From Costus lasius (Eukaryota > Streptophyta > Magnoliopsida > Zingiberales > Costaceae), in the NCBI GenBank assembly GCA_027563935.2, contig JANVAS020000203.1, positions 7,688,001 through 7,752,000 on the forward strand: a stretch of DNA of 64,000 bases, given 5' to 3'. The notes beneath the pieces were generated by a model. The model was given only the letters and a program-made list of their open reading frames with translations, was not told the origin of the DNA and ran no database searches. The translations under genes and the position numbers were made by a program. This document shows, one piece after another, positions 1 to 10,430 of the stretch (the stretch's first letter is position 1; every line of letters begins with the position of its first letter).

Positions 1-1066
1 CCGTTGATCTCATGATGCTCCTGATCTCACCGATCCAGCATCTAATCTCTCGATCGAAGCTTACCGATCTCAAGCCCTAATCAATCAAACATGATCAGAC
101 CAGATCTCACTCACAATCAGAGTTTAAAACTCCTTTAAACTGAACCTAAACAATTCAGTCCACACGATCTGACTTAAGTAAGCCATATCATCAAATTGTG
201 CGACCCTAAGGGTTTCCTCTATATGTCGGTAACGATAACTCACGTTATCACGATCAGTGAGGGGTATCTAGCAACACATCACTGTCTCCCGATAGAAAGG
301 AAAGAGTCTTCCAAGACTTCACCCAAACCACAGCACAAGTGTGACTCTAACTCACAAGGCATACATATTTCCTTTGCCACTGGATATTCTTATTGGACAA
401 GCGTGTCAAGCTTGTAGCTCCAATATGATAAGCATGATTAGATCAGATGAACACAGTCACCTGGGTATGGCCATACACTTTCTCAATCATCTCATCCAGG
501 GGGCCCCTGTAGAACATCACACTCCTTAAACAAGGAGATGGCAATCCTATGTCTATCACTAGTGCCCTAACCTGATTCAAGCTCACCATCCAAGATAGTC
601 TATAATCATTGTCTTTCAAATGATATTGAACTACCTCAAAACAATGACAATCATCATTTAGAAACACAAGTGATCTCAAGTCAGAGGAAATGTGCCACTT
701 GTTGCAATCAAGGAATATTCACATCGTGACAAACAATTGAATATCCTAGTAGGGTCTGTCCAGTACATCCAATGTACCCATGAGTCTACACCTTATTCCA
801 TGCTCGAAGCATCCTATAAGATTAGAACACATATTAGTCTCAATCATATCAAGGCTGTCTCATGTTCACCAAGATATCTCGACTAAGGACATAAAGCTTG
901 TCAGCCTAGCTGAACAGCTTTGAGACATTATTCAGAAGTACACTTATTACAGCAGACAAGGTAACAAACTGAATAACAACCATGCCTTTATAAACAGAAG
1001 AGTTTATTACATGATACTGTTACAATCCCAAGGCCTCAAACATTAGCCTAAGGGCATACCCCAACA
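1..1066 (-). repeat. Copia A 3' LTR, truncated by window start
   Basis: On the plus strand this LTR ends in ...CCCCAACA, the reverse complement of TGTTGGGG, directly next to the polypurine tract of copia A. Positions 1-186 match 7442-7627, and 187-1066 match 36582-37461; both pairs have equal lengths and I saw no differences by eye. Small frames inside (for example 196-417 and 692-886) recur in every LTR of the family and are not genes. Confidence 0.93.
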
Positions 1067-1077
1067 ATCTCCCACTT
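1067..1077 (-). other. Polypurine tract of copia A
   Basis: The minus strand reads AAGTGGGAGAT immediately before the 3' LTR start TGTTGGGG. The same tract sits at the same place in B, D and F. It is the expected primer site for plus-strand DNA synthesis. Confidence 0.85.
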
Positions 1078-1086
1078 GCACTTAAT

Positions 1087-4000
1087 CTAATGGTTGAGAA
1101 ATCTCAAACCCATATTATTACAGTGCTTCTCATGCTTCTGCTGCGCCAGAGGCTTGGTAAGCGGGTCTGCCAGATTGTCATCTGTATGAACCTTGCATAT
1201 TTTGATCTCGCCACGATCAATGATCTCCCGGATCAAATGAAACCGTCTCTGTATGTGCTTGGACTTCTGGTGCGACCGTGGTTCCTTTGCTTGTGCGATT
1301 GCTCCAGTGTTATCACAGAAGATAACCAAAGGATCTGCACTCGAAGGAACGACACCAAGTTCCCGTAAGAACTTACGAATCCAGACTGCCTCCTTGGATG
1401 CTTCCGAGGCTGCAACATACTCGGCTTCTGTTGTGGAATCAGCAACAGTTGACTGTTTGAAACTCTTCCACACCACTGCTCCTCCATTCAAGCTAAAAAC
1501 ATAGCCTGATTGCGATCGAAAATCATCCTGGTCAGACTGGAACGAAGCGTCAGTATATCCTTCAATACTGAGTTCTTCCTGACCACCATATATCAAGAAC
1601 ATATCTTTGGTCCTCCGCAGATATTTTAAAATGTTCTTGACTGCAATCCAGTGCGCCATACCTGGATTACTTTGGAACCGACTGGTCACGCTTAACCCGT
1701 AAGCGACGTCTGGGCGAGTACACAACATCGCATACATAATGGATCCAATAGCCGAAGCATAAGGCGTATTGTCCATTTCATCTTTCTCAGTCTGTGTTTG
1801 TGGACACTGACTCTTCGAAAGATTCAGACCATGTCTGACTGGAAGATATCCTCGTTTAGAATTCTCTAAATGAAATCTCTCCAGGACTTTATCGATGTAA
1901 GTACTCTGGCACAACCCGAGAAGCCTCTTAGATCTATCCCTGTAGATCTTCACACCTAATACATAGGCTGCTTCTCCTCGATCTTTCATCTGGAAACATT
2001 TCCTTAACCATGCCTTAACCGCATGCATTTCAGGAATGTCATTTCCAATGATCAAGATATCATCGACGTAGAGGACTAGAAATGTAATTACGCTCCCACT
2101 AAACCTCTTATATACACACGGGTCATCCTCGTTCTTGATGAAACCAAATTCAGTAACTGATTCATCAAAACGAATATTCCAGCTTCTTGATGCTTGCTTA
2201 AGTCCATAAATAGACTTCTTTAACTTGCATATTTTATGACGAACTGATGGATTAGTGAAACCCTCAGGTTGTGTCATATACACATCCTCGTCCAGATTTC
2301 CATTAAGGAAAGCTGTCTTCACATCCATCTGCCAGATCTCATAATCATAATATGCAGCTATCGCGAAAAGAATCCGAATAGACTTAAACATGGCTACAGG
2401 TGAGAAAGTTTCATCATAATCTATCCCGTAGATTTGTTTGAAACCTTTCGCAACTAGCCTGCCTTTATAGGTAACCACGTTACCATCCATGTCAATCTTC
2501 TTCTTGAAGATCCATTTACAGCCTATAGGGATAACTCCCGGAGGCGGATCAACCAAATCCCAGACTTGGTTATCTGACATGGAGTCCATCTCGGCTCGCA
2601 TAGCTTCAAGCCATCTAGCTGACTCCGGTCCACTGACCGCATCCGCATAAGTGAGGGGTTCATCATTATCAATGATGTAGACTCCGTCATAGCGCTCAGG
2701 CTGTCGACGGATCCTACCCGATCTTCGCGGTTCCCGTGATATCTGAGCCTCAGGTTGTTCAGTAACCTGATCTACCGGCTCAGGCTCATCCAACTGTGCT
2801 TGACTACTTTGTCCTTCCTCTGGATTCTCATCCAGCTTTATTTCTCTCCCACTGTCCTCTTGCAGAAGAAACTCCTTCTCAAGAAATATGGCCGTCCGAG
2901 CAACAAATACCTTGTTCTCTTTGGGATCGTAGAAATAATAACCCTTAGTTTCCTTAGGGTACCCGACAAAAATACATTTCTCAGATCTGCTCTCTAGTTT
3001 CCCAGAGGCGAGCTTTTTGACATAAGCCTCGCAACCCCAGATCCTGATAAATGTCAAGCTTGGCTGTTTCCCATACCATAACTCATATGGCGTCTTTGAA
3101 ACTGCCTTGGATGGCACTCGGTTTAGTACCTTTGCAGCTGTCTCCAGTGCAAATCCCCAAAAAGAGTATGGAAGAGTAGCCTGACTCATCATAGAACGAA
3201 CCATATCAAGTAACGTTCTATTTCTCCTCTCGGACACACCATTCCATTGCGGTGTTCCTGGCGGAGTGAGCTGTGAGATAATCCCACACTCCTTTAGATA
3301 GTCAGTAAACGCATGACTTAGGTATTCTCCACCTCGATCTGAGCGAAGTGCCTTGATATTTCGGCCTAGCTGATTTTGTACTTCATTCTTGAACTCTTTG
3401 AACTTGTCAAAAGATTCACTTTTATGTCTCATCAGATAGACATACCCATACCTACTGAAATCATCAGTAAAGGTAATGAAGTACTGATAGCCACCTCTAG
3501 CATGTTTACTAAATGGCCCACACACATCACTGTGTATAAAGTCAAGTAAACCTGAAGCCCTTTGACCTTTGTGAGGAAAAGGTGACTTCGTCATTTTACC
3601 CATTAAACAAGCCTTGCATGTATCAATCTCCACATAGGAGAATGATCCCAGCAGTCCATGATCATGCAACCGCTTAATGCGCTTCTCGTTTATATGGCCT
3701 AAACGACTATGCCATAGCAAGGTGCTGTCTTCAGCATACTTGGCTTTCTTATTATCAATGTTTTGTATCGAATGTTCCATGTCCAACATGAACAACCCAT
3801 TGTTAATTGAACCAGTTGCATAAACAATATTATCACAAGATAAAACACACTTTGAAATATTGCATTCAAAGGCAAATCCTTTCCTGACAAGAGCAGGAAT
3901 TGAGATAATATTTTTAGTAATACTCGGTACAAAATAACAATTGTTTAATTCCAATACAATGCCAGATGGTAAAGTAATGAAATAGTCTCCTACAGTAACA

Positions 4001-4971
4001 GCAGCAACCCGTGCCCCGTTTCCAACGCGTAGGTCTACCTCATGCTGTCCCACCTGTCTTCTTCTCCTGAGTTCCTGTACATTTGAACAAATGTGAACTC
4101 CACATGCAGTGTCCAACACCCATGATATAGAAGAAGATGAAAACATGACTTCAGTCACGAATATACCTGAGCCAGAAGCGATGCTTCCCCTCTTGTCTCC
4201 TTGGAGCGCTTTACAGTCCTTTTTCCAGTGACCCAGCTGGCCATAGTGGAAACACCTGTATTCCTTGGACCGCTTAACCTTTTGCTTCAGAGCCTTGTTG
4301 TAGTTCTTGACAGGGGCTTTGCCCTTCTTCCCCTTCTTCTTGTTCCTTGAAGGAACCATCAAGACAGAGGTCGAAGGCTTACCCTTCAGAGTTTCCTCAG
4401 TAGTCAAGAGCATATTCAGCAGCTCTGCCAGAGTACAATCGATTTTGTTCATATTAAAGTTAATGATGAACGCATCGAAAGAGGGTGGAAGAGACTGCAG
4501 AATAATGTCTACAGCAAGCTCCTGGTTGATGGTATGCCCCAGTTTCTCTAGAGCCTCCTTGTGCCCAATCATCTTGAGCACGTGAGCTCCCACTGGGCTC
4601 CCTTCGGCCAGTTTGCTCTGAAAGAACAGCTTCGTCAGATTATAGCGTTCTGTCCTCGCCTGTGCAGCATACAGCATCTTGAGGTTCGCTATAATTTCTA
4701 TAGCCGACATATCCTCATGCTGACGCTGCAGCGGTGGCGTCATAGACGCTAGCATCAGGCAAGCGACATCAATGCTATCATTGACGTGCTTTTCATAGGC
4801 ATCCCGAACCGCCCTTGCGGCGTTCGGAGCGGGCTGCGGCGGTATCGCCGTCTCGAGGACATACAGTTTCCTCTCTGCCTTAAGAACGATCTTAAGGTGT
4901 CCAAACCAGTCAGAGAAGTTCGGCCCAGCAAACTTCTCCCTTTCCAGTAGGGATCGCACATTGAAGCTCAT
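1087..4971 (-). CDS. Copia gag-pol polyprotein (copia A)
   Basis: This is a single 1294-codon frame from ATG to TAG with the Ty1/Copia order gag, protease, integrase, reverse transcriptase, RNase H. The gag zinc knuckle is near residues 239-252. The protease motif is WVLDTA near 284-289. The integrase HHCC region (HSRLGH ... CKAC) lies near 421-455, and the D, D, E residues are in HSDVCGP, RSDRGGEY and VSERRNR. Reverse transcriptase has YVDD near 967-970, and RNase H has GYTDAS near 1138. Two conserved positions differ from sister copies: the knuckle reads CFHYGQLGHWKKDC (second Cys to Tyr), and the RT motif MKDLGEA reads MKDRGEA. The frame is open, but these changes may impair packaging and polymerase function. 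The Copia assignment is certain; activity is doubtful. Confidence 0.95.
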   Translation of the reverse strand: MSFNVRSLLEREKFAGPNFSDWFGHLKIVLKAERKLYVLETAIPPQPAPNAARAVRDAYEKHVNDSIDVACLMLASMTPPLQRQHEDMSAIEIIANLKMLYAAQARTERYNLTKLFFQSKLAEGSPVGAHVLKMIGHKEALEKLGHTINQELAVDIILQSLPPSFDAFIINFNMNKIDCTLAELLNMLLTTEETLKGKPSTSVLMVPSRNKKKGKKGKAPVKNYNKALKQKVKRSKEYRCFHYGQLGHWKKDCKALQGDKRGSIASGSGIFVTEVMFSSSSISWVLDTACGVHICSNVQELRRRRQVGQHEVDLRVGNGARVAAVTVGDYFITLPSGIVLELNNCYFVPSITKNIISIPALVRKGFAFECNISKCVLSCDNIVYATGSINNGLFMLDMEHSIQNIDNKKAKYAEDSTLLWHSRLGHINEKRIKRLHDHGLLGSFSYVEIDTCKACLMGKMTKSPFPHKGQRASGLLDFIHSDVCGPFSKHARGGYQYFITFTDDFSRYGYVYLMRHKSESFDKFKEFKNEVQNQLGRNIKALRSDRGGEYLSHAFTDYLKECGIISQLTPPGTPQWNGVSERRNRTLLDMVRSMMSQATLPYSFWGFALETAAKVLNRVPSKAVSKTPYELWYGKQPSLTFIRIWGCEAYVKKLASGKLESRSEKCIFVGYPKETKGYYFYDPKENKVFVARTAIFLEKEFLLQEDSGREIKLDENPEEGQSSQAQLDEPEPVDQVTEQPEAQISREPRRSGRIRRQPERYDGVYIIDNDEPLTYADAVSGPESARWLEAMRAEMDSMSDNQVWDLVDPPPGVIPIGCKWIFKKKIDMDGNVVTYKGRLVAKGFKQIYGIDYDETFSPVAMFKSIRILFAIAAYYDYEIWQMDVKTAFLNGNLDEDVYMTQPEGFTNPSVRHKICKLKKSIYGLKQASRSWNIRFDESVTEFGFIKNEDDPCVYKRFSGSVITFLVLYVDDILIIGNDIPEMHAVKAWLRKCFQMKDRGEAAYVLGVKIYRDRSKRLLGLCQSTYIDKVLERFHLENSKRGYLPVRHGLNLSKSQCPQTQTEKDEMDNTPYASAIGSIMYAMLCTRPDVAYGLSVTSRFQSNPGMAHWIAVKNILKYLRRTKDMFLIYGGQEELSIEGYTDASFQSDQDDFRSQSGYVFSLNGGAVVWKSFKQSTVADSTTEAEYVAASEASKEAVWIRKFLRELGVVPSSADPLVIFCDNTGAIAQAKEPRSHQKSKHIQRRFHLIREIIDRGEIKICKVHTDDNLADPLTKPLAQQKHEKHCNNMGLRFLNH

Positions 4972-5280
4972 GGTGTTCGTTGCTGCAGGAATCTACAACA
5001 ATGCAAGAACAGCAAGGTCAGTATCAATGTCAAGAATCAATCAGGACTTAAGAAAGATTCTTTTTCTCACTATTTTATCTGGCTGAAAAATCCAGCAAAA
5101 CAGCCCGAAAGAGTAGAACTCTTTTAGTGAGATGGGATCCAGATTTCATACTTGGTCTCCGCGTCCCGCTCAGGCGAGATAAGATGCACAGAGAGGACAA
5201 GCACTAATTTCTGGTAGGCTGTCCCAGCCAATCGCCAACCCGTGCGATTCCCCTTCATCTGGGCAATCCAGCCGACTGTG

Positions 5281-5502
5281 CCAACTGAGTTGGTACAACA
5301 CAATCTCTGACCCCACAGATGGCTGCCTCCATGTGCTACCATATGCGCCACATATGTAGCCTACATGGTCAAGCTGACCCGACCTACTCCCTGGACCACC
5401 ACGTGCTATGCTGAGCAACGAGAAGGGATAAATCCCTACTCTGTAACACGCAGGTGTAATCACACACCGTCTGAAGATAGATGGACGTGCCCACTGAGTG
5501 GG
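5281..5502 (-). promoter_or_regulatory. Paired ACTCAGT hairpins in copia A leader
   Basis: Two short palindromic hairpins lie about 210 bp apart. The minus strand reads CCCACTCAGTGGG at 5490-5502 and CCAACTCAGTTGG at 5281-5293. Each has a 5-bp stem and a TCA loop, and the third stem pair differs in a compensating way (C-G versus A-T). Both occur in A, B, D and E. An RNA role is inferred. Confidence 0.45.
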
Positions 5503-5961
5503 TACAACACGGCTCCAACGATAGTCAGAACATTGAGGTTTCGCGTCAGAAGGCTTACGAGCTTGATATTTCAGCGTTGGATTTTAACGGTCTTTTATCT
5601 TCCTCACTATCATGCAATTCCTATGGTGATAGCAGAAGATAAATTATAACATGCTGTTCTACTTATAAAACAATAAAAGAAAGCATGGATCTTATGTGGT
5701 AAAAGCCCATAGCCTAAGTAAGACCTTAACCTAAATTAAGTCTTCACTTGCTTTTCATCATGGGGCTTTTGCTGCTCATCTGGCCCAAACCAGGGCCCAA
5801 GCGCCATCTGCAGATCTGGTGCGCCCACCAGGAATATGCGCCAGGTCCTAGGGTCGAACCCTAGACCTCCCACCTGGTCAAGCCACTTGCTGCATGCGCC
5901 TCTGCCAAGTGTACTCTGTGCTCTTGTCTGATTAATTTACAAATTAATCTATCTAGACAAG

Positions 5962-6061
5962 ATTGACACGCAGGTCAATTACATTTTATAAATTAAGTAC
6001 AAGGTGATTCGCAGATCACAATTAAAATTAATTTACAAAATCATTTCCAGGCACGCAGGCC
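5962..6061 (-). promoter_or_regulatory. CTGCGW-loop hairpin cluster, copia A leader
   Basis: Read on the minus strand, three hairpins share the loop CTGCG[T/A]: GGC/GCC at 6050-6061, GTGAT/ATCAC at 6004-6019 and ATTGAC/GTCAAT at 5962-5979. The stems differ in sequence while the loop is kept. The same set is present in B, D and E. Structured leader RNA is inferred, possibly a packaging or dimerisation signal. Confidence 0.5.
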
Positions 6062-6777
6062 CCAGCACAGCACACATTTAACATGGGCAGCCCACATAAG
6101 ATTAAATAAACATACATATGCATCAATCATCATGTGATCCATTCATGAAATTAAATTTCGAAAAACCCCATAGGTTTGAATTTTAATTTCCTTATAGGCC
6201 CTACAACCTTACAACGGTCCATTACTAGGGATCCACTCATCCAACCTAGTCAGATCCATTGCCCTTGCATGCACCAAGTCCTAACTGACTTGAGTTGACC
6301 CAGTGGTCAAACATGCATGCGGCAGGGCTGAACGACCACTATGAGATCTGGCAAACGGGTGTGACCCCGGGCCTAACTCATGTGCGTTCATAAAGTGTCT
6401 CCATCAGACATCGCTACACGCCTTTGATGCAGTCGACCTAGAGCCACCTATAGCTTACGCACAGGTGCTCTCTGGTCGACCCATCTAGGCTGTCAGATAG
6501 TCTGATCAGACCAGTTGGATCTAACCTAGAGGACGACTTCAACCCTAATAACCCGTCTAAGGGTTTACTGCAGGCGCCATTTAGATCTAATGGTAAGCGC
6601 GCAAGTCATTTTATTTTTAAGATAAACATCAAAAACAACATATAGAAGCGCTACCTACATACATGCGCCAACAACAATACATAACTAGTAAAGTTGCGCA
6701 TGTAGCCTAGATCTAGAAATATGGCGCATACAAGGATCACAAATCACAGCAAACATATTTATCATGCATAAAAGCCT

Positions 6778-6789
6778 GCTCTGATACCA
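6778..6789 (-). other. Primer-binding site of copia A (initiator tRNA-Met)
   Basis: The minus strand reads TGGTATCAGAGC two bases inside the 5' LTR end. This is the standard plant initiator-methionine tRNA primer site, used to start minus-strand DNA synthesis. Confidence 0.92.
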
Positions 6790-6791
6790 AT

Positions 6792-7627
6792 TGTAGGAGT
6801 CCCCTTCAAGGGGGAGCGCAAGCGGATAAAACCCCTTTCAAGAGGGGGGGCGCAAAACCCTAATGCATGCACATAGAACACTTTTGCATGGGCGGAAATT
6901 AGGGCATCAAGAATCGGTTGCATGATATATATGATCAACTATGAAAAACCGATTGCAAATCAGGAAGAATCATACCATCGCCATTCGTTGGATGATGTGT
7001 TGGAATCAAAGACCGAAAGGGATCTTCTCCCTAGTCGACGCACACACGATGAGGAATGGCTTCTCCTTGTCGTCTTTGTGCTAGCAAAGCTTCAAGGGTC
7101 CTTTGCGCGTGGAGGAGATGAGATCCTTTGGGCTTGGCGAAGATGAACTTCCTCTACCCTCGTCGAGAGCTTTTTCACACGAGAAGAGAGTAAATCTCGT
7201 CCAAGGTGATGAGAGGCGATAGAGCGAACGTTGTGATCAACGTGGAGGCGTTGCTATCCAAAAATAGCAACCCATTACTCTCAACGGTTATGCGTTCACA
7301 TGAAGTGAACCGTAACACCTTCACCCCATTCGAATCTTTGAACCAAGTGCTCACAATATGAGCCGGTTCAAATGACTTTGGTCCAAGACCAAATCAGCCC
7401 AAGCAATGGTCGATCTTATTGAACCTCAAGGTTCAAGATCACCGTTGATCTCATGATGCTCCTGATCTCACCGATCCAGCATCTAATCTCTCGATCGAAG
7501 CTTACCGATCTCAAGCCCTAATCAATCAAACATGATCAGACCAGATCTCACTCACAATCAGAGTTTAAAACTCCTTTAAACTGAACCTAAACAATTCAGT
7601 CCACACGATCTGACTTAAGTAAGCCAT
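6792..7627 (-). repeat. Copia A 5' LTR, first piece
   Basis: The LTR begins on the plus strand with TGTAGGAGTCCCC next to the primer-binding site. It is cut at 7627 by the insertion of copia B and continues at 36582. The end next to the primer site carries the hairpin CCCCTTCAAGGGG at 6801-6813. Bases 7442-7627 are the same as 1-186. Confidence 0.93.
7623..7627. repeat. Target site duplication of copia B (GCCAT), left copy
   Basis: GCCAT at 7623-7627 is repeated at 36577-36581 directly after the right LTR. The empty-site form, with one GCCAT followed by ATCATC, is seen at 182-192 in the other LTR of copia A. Confidence 0.95.
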
Positions 7628-9319
7628 TGTTGGGGTATGCCCTTAAGGCTAATGTTTGAGGCCTTTGGGATTGTATAAGTATCATGTAATAAACTTTTTG
7701 AGTTTATAAAGGCATGGTTGTTATTCAGGTTGTTACCTTGTCTGCTGTAATAAGTGTACTTCTGAATAATGTCTCAAAGCTGTTCAGCTAGGCTGACAGG
7801 CTCTATGTCCTTAGTCGAGATATCTTGGTGATCATGAGACAGCCTTGATATGATTGAGACTAATAGGAGTGCTAATCTTATAGGATGCTTCGAGCATGGA
7901 ATAAGATGTAGACTCATGGGTACATTGGATGTACTGGACAGACCCTACTCGGATATTCCATTGCTTGTCACAATGTGAATGATCCTTGTAAGCACTAAGT
8001 GGCACATGTCCTTTGACTTGAGATCACTTGTGTTTCTAAATGATGATTGTCATTGTTTTGAGGTAGTTCAATATCATTTGAAACATAATGATTATAGACT
8101 ATCTTGGATGGTGAGCTTGAGTCAGGTTAGGGCACTTGTGATAGATAAAGGATTGCCGTCTCCTTGTTTAAGGAGTGTGATGTTCTGAAGGGCCCCCCTA
8201 TATGAGATGATTGAGGAAGTGTATGGCCATACCCAGATGACTATGTTCATCTGATCTAATCATGCTCATCGTATTGGAGTTGCAGGCTTGACATGCTTGT
8301 CCAATAAGAACATCCAGTGGCAAAGGAATCATGTATGCCAAGTGAGTTGATTCACACTTATGCTATGGTTTGGGTGGAGTCTTGGAAGACTCTTTCCTTT
8401 ATATCGGGAGACAGTGATGTGTTGCTAGATACCCCTCACTGATCGTGATAACGTAAGTTATCGTTACCGACATTTGAAGGAAACCCTTAGGGTCGCACAA
8501 TATGATGATGTGGCTTACTTGAGTCAGATCGTGTGGACTGAATTCTTTGGGTTCAGTTTAAAGGGGTTTTAATCTCTGATTGTAAGTGAGATCTGGTCTG
8601 ATCATGTTTGATTGATTAGGGCTTGAGATCGGTAAGCTTCGATCGAGAGAGATGATGCCAGATCGGAGAGATCAGGGGCATCAGGAGATGAATGGTTAGA
8701 TCATGAGCCTTGGGGTTCAATTTGGTCTAGACCTATTGGCTTGAGCTTTTTCGGTTTGGTTTATTGAACCGAATTGATTGGAACGTTTTAGATTGAACCG
8801 GTTCACAATTGTGAACGCATGGTTCAATGCTAAAATGCGTTTGGGTTGAGTTGAGCGCATGGACTTGATGAGCTTCCATTTATGGAATGTCATCAAGGGC
8901 CGGTTTCATTTTTCAATGCCAAAACGCATATGCGTTTGCTCCTTTCTCCTCAACGCATTCTTGGACTTTCGTGGGAGTGTGGTGTGGACGACGAGAAGGA
9001 GTGTGGTGCAAGAGAAGCTCTCGGCCAAGCTTGATCTCTCTTCATCCCTTTCCATTCGAATAGATTCCTTGGGTGACTTGCTAGCACAAGCGACACCAAG
9101 GAGTGAGCCAACTTCTTCTTGTGTGTGGCACACTTTGGAGGAGACCTAACTTGATCTCTTCTTCCAAGCCGAATTCCAAGTCCATGGCATTGGTATGATT
9201 TCTAGCTTCAAGTTGATCATATGTTTTCATATCCGATCTTGATTTGAAACCCTTTTTCCGCAAAGCTTGTTAGAATTGCAAGTTTAGGGTTTCTCCCCCT
9301 TAAAGTTAGGGGTCTTTCA
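7628..9319 (+). repeat. Copia B 5' LTR
   Basis: The 1692-bp LTR starts TGTTGGGGTATG and ends GGGGTCTTTCA, just before the primer-binding site. It contains overlapping palindromes GAACCGGTTC (8795-8804) and GTTCACAATTGTGAAC (8801-8816), and a terminal CCCCT...AGGGG hairpin at 9296-9312. The region around 8380-8510 (GATAAC/GTTATC inverted repeat and CCCTTAGGGTCGCACAA) is kept in every LTR of the family, including the diverged solo LTR, so it may hold core promoter or RNA-end signals. I could not assign a firm TATA box. The frame at 8859-9149 is not considered a gene. Confidence 0.94.
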
Positions 9320-9321
9320 AT

Positions 9322-9333
9322 TGGTATCAGAGC
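9322..9333 (+). other. Primer-binding site of copia B (initiator tRNA-Met)
   Basis: TGGTATCAGAGC begins two bases after the LTR end, as in copies A, D and E. Confidence 0.92.
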
Positions 9334-9420
9334 TAGGCTCTTGATATGATCGATATGATTGCTTTAAGTATTGGTGATCCATACATGTTGCGCTTACTTT
9401 TTCTTGAGGCATGCTTTGTT

Positions 9421-9499
9421 TTCATGAAGTTGCGCTTGTATCATATGTTCATGAAGTTGCGCTTGTATCATATGTTCATGAAGTTGCGCTTGTATCATG
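9421..9499 (+). repeat. 27-bp minisatellite in copia B leader
   Basis: Three near-identical 27-bp units begin at 9421, 9448 and 9475 (each starts TTCATGAAGTTGCGC). Sister copy D has related but differently organised repeats at the equivalent place. Confidence 0.9.
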
Positions 9500-9911
9500 A
9501 TTAGATGAAGTATGCGCTCCCCCTTGAAGGGGACCCCCTAAAGTTTGCGCTCCCCCTTGAAGGGGACCCCCTTAGATCTAAGGGTTATCAACTTTGTTTG
9601 TATGTTTGCGCATGCTCTAAGTGTTTTACAAAACTTATATCTTGCGCGGTTGATTAGATCTAAGGTGCCACTACATTAAATCCTTAGATGGGTTGATGGG
9701 GTTGATGGCATCATCTAGTATAGATCAAGCTAGTCTGATCAGACCATCTGACAGCCCAGATGGGTCGACCAGATAGCACCTGTGCGCAAGCACGAGGTGG
9801 CTATAGGTTGACTGCATCAAAGGCGTGTAGCGAGGTCTGGTTGAGACAATTACTGAACACACTTGAGTTAGGCCCGGGGTCACACCCGCTTGCCAAAACT
9901 CATGAGGGTGG

Positions 9912-9916
9912 TTCAG
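9912..9916. repeat. Target site duplication of Gypsy C (TTCAG), left copy
   Basis: TTCAG at 9912-9916 is repeated at 27216-27220. The uninterrupted form (GGTTCAGCCCTTGGCGC) is seen in the copia E leader near 49056, which confirms the insertion point. Confidence 0.95.
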
Positions 9917-10344
9917 TGATGGAGGGGCCAACCCTGCCCCAAGGAGGTCTGGAAGGACTAGGAGGAAGCCCATCAGATATGGCTTTCCCTCCTAGGTCAT
10001 CTTTCTTACCTTATTTGCACTTTCCTTATTTGCATTGAATAAAGCTCTAGTGCATTGTGTAGTTTCCTTATTTGCTTCTAGAATAGTCTACTGGCCTTTG
10101 TGTTAATAATTGGGCAGGTTATAGCCCAGCTCAAGGGAAGCTAGGAAGCTCAAGCTAAAGCCACTCAAGTAGAGCTCCAATTATGGAAGGAGGCACTTCA
10201 ACTACTTCAACTAAAGACTCCAAGTTGAAGGGGCTTACAATCAATGCAACTCCACCTTCCATATCAACCTAGGCGCCACTCAATATGATGATGATTCGAA
10301 TGCAAGAAATCAGCCCACAATTTAATGCGCCTAGCCATCAACAA

Positions 10345-10430
10345 TCTAGATCCACAAATCAAGGGATCACCATTTAGATCCACAAATCAAGGGATCATCA
10401 TCTAGATCCACAATTTGAGGAATCACCCTT
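10345..10430 (+). repeat. 28-bp tandem repeat in Gypsy C 5' LTR
   Basis: AGATCCACAA recurs at 10348, 10376 and 10404 in three 28-bp units, the last one diverged. It lies about 270 bp upstream of the TATA box, a position where LTR enhancer repeats often occur. Enhancer function is inferred only. Confidence 0.8.

Larger units (their letters stand above)
4972..6777 (-). other. Untranslated leader of copia A
   Basis: About 1.8 kb separates the primer-binding site from the gag start. It contains the conserved hairpins listed separately and an upstream frame at 5170-5463 (97 codons) that overlaps another at 5124-5351. Related frames occur in copies B, D and E. Around 5830-5900 there is a segment with the T-arm-like hairpin TAGGG-TTCGA-CCCTA, shared with E but missing from B and D. 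No other coding content is recognisable. Confidence 0.75.
1..7627 (-). mobile_element. Copia A, Ty1/Copia LTR retrotransposon, left part
   Basis: This minus-strand element runs from its window-truncated 3' LTR (1-1066) through an intact gag-pol frame and leader to the first half of its 5' LTR, which breaks off at 7627. Copia B has inserted there. The rest of the 5' LTR resumes at 36577 and ends at 37461. The sequence either side of copia B continues exactly as in the uninterrupted 3' LTR at about 182-190, which proves the split. About 650 bp of the 3' LTR lie before base 1, judged from the 1716-bp length of the re-assembled 5' LTR. The left target duplication cannot be seen. A is the outermost element of a four-deep nest. 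Confidence 0.95.
9334..9916 (+). other. Copia B leader, first piece
   Basis: This is the non-coding leader between the primer-binding site and the point where Gypsy C inserted. It holds a minisatellite (9421-9499), two copies of a CCCCTTGAAGGGG hairpin module (9514-9534 and 9547-9567) and the palindrome GTCTGATCAGAC near 9735. The leader resumes at 27221. Confidence 0.8.

Noticed and set aside
8859..9149. 96-codon frame in the copia B LTR, repeated at 36116-36406
   Set aside because: It lies wholly in the LTR, is duplicated only because the LTR is, is not kept in the A, E or F LTRs, and shows no recognisable domain.
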